From Stramenopiles sp. TOSAG23-2 (taxonomy: Eukaryota; Sar): 13,261 nucleotides of DNA. Of the stretch, positions 8,176 through 13,261 are shown in pieces. How positions within the stretch are numbered: position 1 is the first letter of the stretch; each line of letters starts with the position of its first letter. The notes below the pieces were generated by a model. That model saw only the letters and a program-made list of their open reading frames with translations, did no database searches and was not told the DNA's origin. The position numbers and the translations under genes were made by a program. The stretch covers positions 64,001 to 77,261 of the forward strand of contig LT649241.1 in NCBI GenBank assembly GCA_900128395.1, read 5' to 3'.

Positions 8176-8385
8176 TATCACACAATGGGAAGAAAAACAT
8201 ATGTACAAAACGATTGATTTACACATATATTATTACAGCTTTTACGTGTGTATGTATTTTGAAAGATAACGTTTATCATATATCACACAATGGGAAGAAA
8301 AACATATGTACAAAACGATTGATTTACACATATATTATTACAGCTTTTACGTGTGTATGTATTTTGAAAGATAACGTTTATCATA
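8176..8385. repeat. Exact tandem duplication, period 105 bp (non-coding)
   Basis: Copies are 8176-8280 and 8281-8385 without mismatch. It lies in the leader region of the RAD51-like gene, about 70 bp upstream of the chosen start. It is the only one of the seven duplications that lies outside coding sequence. Confidence 0.93.
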
Positions 8386-8455
8386 TTGTACCATATTGAT
8401 ACCTACATCCATTTTTTTTGTTTGTTATATACATATATATATATATACACATAAC

Positions 8456-9526
8456 ATGTCCAATTTAACCACGTTAAACAACATTAACTATGCACAACGT
8501 GTCATTGAAAGTCATGCTGAAACAAGTAGTTTAAACCACCATGTTGAAACAATACAAACGAGTCGTCCTGTTATAAAAAAGACAACGAAAAAAACATTGA
8601 ATAAAAAGAAACGTAATGCATTATCAAATGTTGAGCCAAATTTATTAGGTATGAAAAAAGCGAGATCAAATAATGATGATAATACAACAAATACTGACGA
8701 AGATAATTTTACTAATATTGTAACAAACTGTCCAGATATTGATGAGTTGTTTCATGAAGGAAAAGGTTTACGAGAGAATGATATTGTTTCGATATATGGT
8801 AAAGCCGGTCTTGGTAAAACACAAATATGTCACATTTTTGCAGCCAATTGCTTGTTTAATGATTCAAAAAGTAAAGTTATTTGGATATCATGTAATAATA
8901 ATAGTTTTCGACCATCTCGTATCAAAGAAATTTTACAATCAAAAAATTTACCAAATACAGAAATTTCAAAATTATTAGATCAAATCTTATTTATTGACAT
9001 TCAAGGAAAATATAAAAATGGAAATACATTGGATGGAGTTGAGACGTTTGTCAAAATAGCAAAAAATCAAGCTAATGTTAAATTGTTAATTGTTGATTCT
9101 ATTGGAAATGCATATAAAATACATCGCAATAGTAAAAAAAATGGTGCACTACCATCAACCGTCTCACCAAAATTAGCAATGAATCGTGTTATAAATACTA
9201 TTAAAGAATATGTTCAATTTAAAAAAACACCAGTTATTTTGACAAATGATGTTGTAGCAAATATGAGTGGTGGTAGTAGCAGCAATTATAATAACAATAA
9301 AGATGACGATGGCAATGGTAGCGGTAGTAGTGGAATAAGTATTTACTCGGCGTCAAAATTTACTAGTAAGCCTGTTATCAATATTGAGAGGCATTGCAGT
9401 TTAATTTTGAGATTAACACGTAGGGATGGAACATCAAGACGAAAAATGACATTATTATCACAAAATAATGATGCTATGAATGAAGCAATGTTTGATATTG
9501 TTACAACTGGTTTAGCTGGGAATTAA
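8456..9526 (+). CDS. RAD51-family (RAD51 paralogue-like) recombinase ATPase
   Basis: 356 residues. RAD51-family ATPases bind DNA and drive or assist homologous recombination in the nucleus. The core shows a Walker A GKAGLGKTQ (115-123), a Walker B KLLIVDSIG (209-217), a PVILTND strand (259-265, equivalent to the VxITNQV strand of RAD51) and a family-like C-terminus (LRLTRRDGTSRRK, then FDIVTTGLAG). Residues 1-90 are low-complexity with a basic, possibly nuclear-localising, cluster (41-54); no helix-hairpin-helix domain is seen. A Ser/Gly/Asn/Asp-rich stretch (271-293) falls where the DNA-binding loop L2 should be. An in-frame ATG at 8396 exists, but the 20 extra residues would come from AT repeat sequence, so 8456 is preferred. 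Strict RAD51/DMC1 motifs are weak, so a paralogue (XRCC3-, RAD51B- or RAD51D-like) is more likely; which one cannot be told. It overlaps the convergent coiled-coil gene by 26 bp. Confidence 0.8.
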   Translation: MSNLTTLNNINYAQRVIESHAETSSLNHHVETIQTSRPVIKKTTKKTLNKKKRNALSNVEPNLLGMKKARSNNDDNTTNTDEDNFTNIVTNCPDIDELFHEGKGLRENDIVSIYGKAGLGKTQICHIFAANCLFNDSKSKVIWISCNNNSFRPSRIKEILQSKNLPNTEISKLLDQILFIDIQGKYKNGNTLDGVETFVKIAKNQANVKLLIVDSIGNAYKIHRNSKKNGALPSTVSPKLAMNRVINTIKEYVQFKKTPVILTNDVVANMSGGSSSNYNNNKDDDGNGSGSSGISIYSASKFTSKPVINIERHCSLILRLTRRDGTSRRKMTLLSQNNDAMNEAMFDIVTTGLAGN

Positions 9527-12500
9527 TACAACGTACGACTTCGTAACTTTTTGGTCTTCGTTTTTTTCTACTACTATTACTTGATGATGACGATGTGGAG
9601 GAAGATACACTGGCAATACTTATCCGTGGTAAACTTTCAATTCCATCATCACCATTATTACTATTACTACTACTACCACCACCAGTTGCAGTTGAATTGG
9701 TATACATATTTTTCAAAAATTTACTCATGTTTTGTTCAATAGTACGTGCATTGTCTGTATCTCTTTGTAAATGTGAAAATTTACGTTGTAAATTTTGAAA
9801 TTCATTACGTTTTTCCTCCAATTCAGCTTTAACATTTCTATTTTCTTTTTCTAAACTGCTTAATTTTCTTTCGCAACGTTTTAATTCTTGCCTTAATCCG
9901 TTCTCACGATCTTCTGCTTGTGTAGCAGCTCTAATAGCTTCTTCCCTTGCAAGATTCATTGACTCAACTTGTTTCTGCATTTGTACAAATGCTTTGTCAT
10001 TATCTGCATCACCTGATTGCAATTCATCTTGTAAATCTTCAATTGTTTTCACTGCATTTGCTAATAATGATTGCGTCGATTGTAGTTTTTCTTCTAAATC
10101 AGCTTTTTCATCTTCTACTCTGTGAATTTCTTCTGTCAATTCTTTCGTACGACCTTGAAATGCAAATACTTGTTGTGCTGCTTCATCTGTCATTTCTTTT
10201 AATTCTTTTTTAATTGTATTATTTGTATTGGTAAGTTTTTTCATTTCAGTTTTTTTCATATCCATTTTTTTGCAACAATTCATCACAACGCATTTGTGTT
10301 TTTTCTTCCTGTTTAGTCGATTTCTCTACTAAATTTTCTAAATTTTTAATATCTTCTTTATGTGTTTTATTTGCTTCTAATATTTTCATTTTTAACACTT
10401 GTTCTGAATCCATTCTAGATTTTAATTCAACAGTTACTTCCTCCAATTTTGATAGTGTCGCTTCTAGCGAACGTTGGGATTTACCTTTTTGATCATTTGC
10501 TTCAATTAATTCCTCATTAATACGTTTCAATTCTTGCTCTGAATCAATTTTCATACGTTCTAATTTACCTACATGTTTGGTCATTTTTACTAATTTTTCC
10601 TCAGCATCTAATTTAGCTTTTTGTATTAAACCGTGTTCTTGCTTCATTTCATTTTTTATACGTTCCGACTCTTCTTTAAATGAAACTTCCATTTCTTTGC
10701 GATCTTTTGCAGCATTTTGCAATGAAACTTCAACGTCGTTGCAAGTTCTCCTTGCATTTTCAGCTGCCATGCGTAAAGTACGATTTTCCTCTTCTGTTGC
10801 ACGTGCATTCTCTTCCAATTGTATAATTTCATCCGCTTGTCGTTTCAATTGATTTGTAGCATTTACAAATTTTTCTTGTAATCTCTGTGTTTCCTCTTTT
10901 AATGCTTCAACCGTTTTTTTCGTAACACGGCCACTTTTCTTCGCCTCTGCAAATTTAGTACGTTCCCGTTCCGTTTCTTCCTGTGCTTCTTTCATGCGCA
11001 TTTGTAACATTTCCATTTCATCTTTTAAATTTTTTACAATACGATCTTTTGCTTTTAATTCTGTTTGCAACGTACGTGTTTGATTACTTTGATCTTCCAT
11101 TTCTTTACTAATCATGATCGAACTTTTTTCTAAATGTGTAATTTTAGTTTTGTAACGATCGATAGAATCTTCCGCTTTTTCCGCGCGTTCAATTGCCTTT
11201 TCCGTGCATTTTTCTGCATGGCGACAATCCTCAATTGCTTGCAAACATCTATTTTTTTCTTTCGTATATTTTTCAACTTCATTCTGTAATTCACCACGGA
11301 CTTCAGCAACTTCTTGCACGTGATCATTTGTTATCGATTTCATTTTACTTTCTAAACGTATACGTTTCGCCTCTTCATTTTCTAGTGTTTCCTTCAAAAT
11401 ATCCATTTCTTTTAACAAATTTCCTCGTTCTTTTGATATTTTAGATCCACGTTCTCTTAATTCGCTTAACTCGGCTTCATACCCGTTAATTTGTTTTTGT
11501 AACTTATTGCGTGATCCATCGCAATCTTTCAATTCCTTCACGAGACGTTTTAAATGTCCTTCCATTTCTGATTCATTAATCGACATATTGTTCATTTTAT
11601 TAATTGCATTTTCTTTCTCTTTTTTTAAATCTGCAATATTAATTTTCATTTGATCCATTTCACGATGTTTTCCTTGTAAAAATGCCGCTTCACGTTTACT
11701 TTGCTCTTGAGATTCTTCCAATCTACTCGTCAAGTTCATGATGGTTTGATGTTGTGTTTCAATTTGTTGTTGAAATTTTTCACGTTCTGCACGAGAACGT
11801 TCTTGAACTTGTTGTGCGCGACCACGTACGTTGTTCAATGCGTTGCGCATTGATGCAATTTCATTTGTAATAGCTTCATTCGATTTCTTCAAATTGATTA
11901 ATTGTGAACGTGCTATTTTACATTCTTGCCTTGCTTTTTCCGCATCTGCTTTTGCATTGTTCATTTCTGTTTTATACATATTAACATCATTTTTCATCGT
12001 TTCCGTTTCTGATTGCATTGATTGATGTAAATCCCATGTTTGTTGCAAATGTTTTAAAAACACTTCGCTAGTAGCACCATGCGTTGTTAATATACGATGT
12101 GAAATAGTGTTTCCACCAGTACCACCAGATGGACTTGCTAATAGTTTAATGCCATTTGTTGCAACAGCTGCGCCAGCATTAGCATGTGGTTGTTGCACCC
12201 TAGCAGTATTATTATCATATTGAGGTGGTTGCTGAGGAGCATATTGGTTATTATTGTTTTCCATTAATCTAGATGATGGTGGTGGGCCAGTACCTGGAGT
12301 TGAAGCATAATTTTGAGGATATGCTGGAGGTTGTGGTGGATACATCATATTTTGTTGGTTTGCATTACGATTATTATTGTTACTATTACTCCTATTGTTG
12401 CCGTTGTTATTTGTACTTTGTAATAAATTAGTTGGTACAAACGGTGGTGAACGATGTCTGACAGGTGCTTGTACAGGTGGTGTTATATCCCGTTTTGATT

Positions 12501-12741
12501 TACGAGATTTACTTCCACGTGCACTGGGAGGTTGTTTGTTTCGTTTGCTTTTCTTTTTCATAGTGGTAGTAGAAGACATAATGTTTCTGTTATTTTCTTT
12601 GTTGTTACTACTATTATGGTGACGACTACCATTAATTTGGTCCAACTGGTTTACGGTTTGTGCTAATTGAGCTTCCAATTGTTGTTTTCGTCTTAATATT
12701 TCTTCCGTTGCATAATTATTTTGTTGTTGTTGTCTCGACAT
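9501..12741 (-). CDS. Long coiled-coil protein, two frames joined at a homopolymer frameshift
   Basis: Two overlapping frames together encode about 1,079 residues. The first (831 residues, 12741 to 10246) starts MSRQQQQNNYATEEIL. Residues 1 to about 220 are rich in Gln, Asn, Ser and Pro with basic patches (KKKSKRNKQ, RGSKSRKSKRD) and PPQPPAYP-like proline stretches. From about 225 onward nearly everything is heptad-rich coiled coil (for example EEVTVELKSRMDSEQVLKM). The second frame (to 9501) continues the coil for about 180 residues, then a Gly/Ser/Asn linker, a Ser run and a basic tail (SSRKKRRPKS). The first frame drifts out after LLQK at a run of seven T on the plus strand; deleting one base would make the coil continuous. 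Such proteins are usually cytoskeletal, centrosomal/basal-body or golgin-like scaffolds. The coil resembles myosin-tail or rootletin sequence only in composition, so no specific family is claimed. No membrane segment is seen. Confidence 0.75.
10265..10271 (-). other. Frameshift at a 7-base homopolymer inside the coiled-coil gene
   Basis: The run is seven T on the plus strand (seven A in the transcript: GTTGC, A7, TGGATATG). With seven A the frame reads LLQKNGYEKN then stop. With six A it reads LLQKMDMKK and continues into the second half. A sequencing or assembly indel is the simplest reading; a true mutation or slippage is possible. Confidence 0.75.
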
Positions 12742-13261
12742 ATTGCTATACTATTTTTTTCCACAATTTTTTCGTGGTTCTTATTAACAATGTAATGATG
12801 ATGATATATTAAACAATAATATATACATATATATATATTCAAACTTTATATATATGAAATAATGTATACATCTAGGAGGTAAGAACTTTTCAATAAATAT
12901 ATATGGAGGAAAAAAGACTATTTAGCACTGAATAGAATTGATTGAATACTTTTCACAAATTTTAACGGCCTTACCTGGTGATGCTGGTAACGATCATCAA
13001 AGTGGTGAACACTTTTAAAATACTAAAATTCCAAATAATTATCACATAATACATATACACAGCTCCTTATTTTATATTATAATATAAATATCCGTAATGT
13101 AGAAATAAAATATTATTATACAACGATACTAAAATTATTTTTTTGTGAATATAAAATTCATGTTTAAACATCTGAGGTTTTTGAATAATAAGTTCCAGCT
13201 GCCGCACTTCGAGATAAAAATTAAGTGTTCTCAGGAAGTTATTTTGCCTATATAAAATTGT
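12742..13261 (-). other. AT-rich upstream region of the coiled-coil gene, with a candidate 5'-leader splice donor
   Basis: No protein-coding gene is seen in these 520 bp. On the minus strand CAG|GTAAGG (donor bases 12969-12974) is a near-consensus splice donor. TATAG just before the start codon (ending at 12746) could serve as acceptor, giving a 229-nt intron in the 5' leader. The acceptor lacks a good pyrimidine tract. The rest is AT-rich with TA repeats (about 12815-12840) and may carry the promoter. Confidence 0.3.

Larger units (their letters stand above)
7669..8455. promoter_or_regulatory. Divergent intergenic region between the channel and RAD51-like genes
   Basis: About 790 bp separates two divergently transcribed genes, so it must hold both promoters. 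It is very AT-rich. It includes a 12-bp palindrome just upstream of the channel start, an AT-rich cruciform (8045-8106), an exact 105-bp tandem duplication and an AT/TATA tract (8428-8449) just before the RAD51-like start codon. No specific core promoter element can be assigned with confidence. Confidence 0.55.

Noticed and set aside
8396-8455. Upstream ATG of the RAD51-like frame as the true start
   Set aside because: The 20 extra residues are encoded by T- and AT-rich leader repeats and look like untranslated sequence. The ATG at 8456 begins ordinary hydrophilic protein.
9551-10213. Plus-strand open frames opposite the coiled-coil gene (Leu-, Tyr- and His-rich)
   Set aside because: They are antisense shadows of Gln/Glu/Ser-rich coiled-coil coding and have no domain-like features.
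10246-10286. Programmed ribosomal frameshifting in the coiled-coil gene
   Set aside because: The required shift is +1 at an A run, with no stop or rare-codon context typical of known +1 sites. A one-base homopolymer indel is simpler. It is kept only as a low-probability alternative.

Overview
The window looks like nuclear DNA from an AT-rich, compact unicellular eukaryote (a protist). The evidence is spliceosomal GT-AG introns with a yeast-like TACTAAC branch site, the standard stop codons, Asn/Ser/Gln-rich low-complexity tracts, a polycystin-type cation channel, WW domains and a RAD51-family recombinase. The lineage cannot be fixed from this sequence. Nothing looks bacterial or viral.

Layout. 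(1) 1-4001, minus strand: what is probably one split gene running off the left edge. It encodes a short basic N-terminus, a Cys-rich segment, two membrane spans, two WW-like domains and an acidic tract, then, after an intron, a third hydrophobic span and a long array of Cys-rich CCP/sushi-like modules. (2) 4002-5181: intergenic DNA with a MITE-like inverted-repeat element and a nested perfect hairpin. (3) 5182-7668, minus: intact, intronless polycystin/TRPP-like channel. (4) 7669-8455: divergent intergenic region with a palindrome next to the channel start, a 62-nt AT cruciform and a 105-bp tandem duplication. (5) 8456-9526, plus: RAD51-family ATPase. (6) 9501-12741, minus: long coiled-coil protein read in two frames joined at a 7-base homopolymer; its 3' coding end overlaps the RAD51-like gene by 26 bp. 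(7) 12742-13261: AT-rich upstream DNA with one good splice donor.

The most striking structural feature is seven exact, head-to-tail duplications with periods of 86, 105, 137, 141, 145, 166 and 196 bp. Six lie in 851-3466 and one at 8176-8385. Five of the six in coding DNA break the reading frame. Removing one copy of each restores a single open frame across all three inferred exons with exact codon arithmetic. They are therefore either assembly artefacts or very recent tandem duplications in an otherwise normal gene.

The genes do not form an obvious pathway. The receptor-like WW/CCP protein and the polycystin channel are both membrane proteins on the same strand, but a functional link between them would be speculation.
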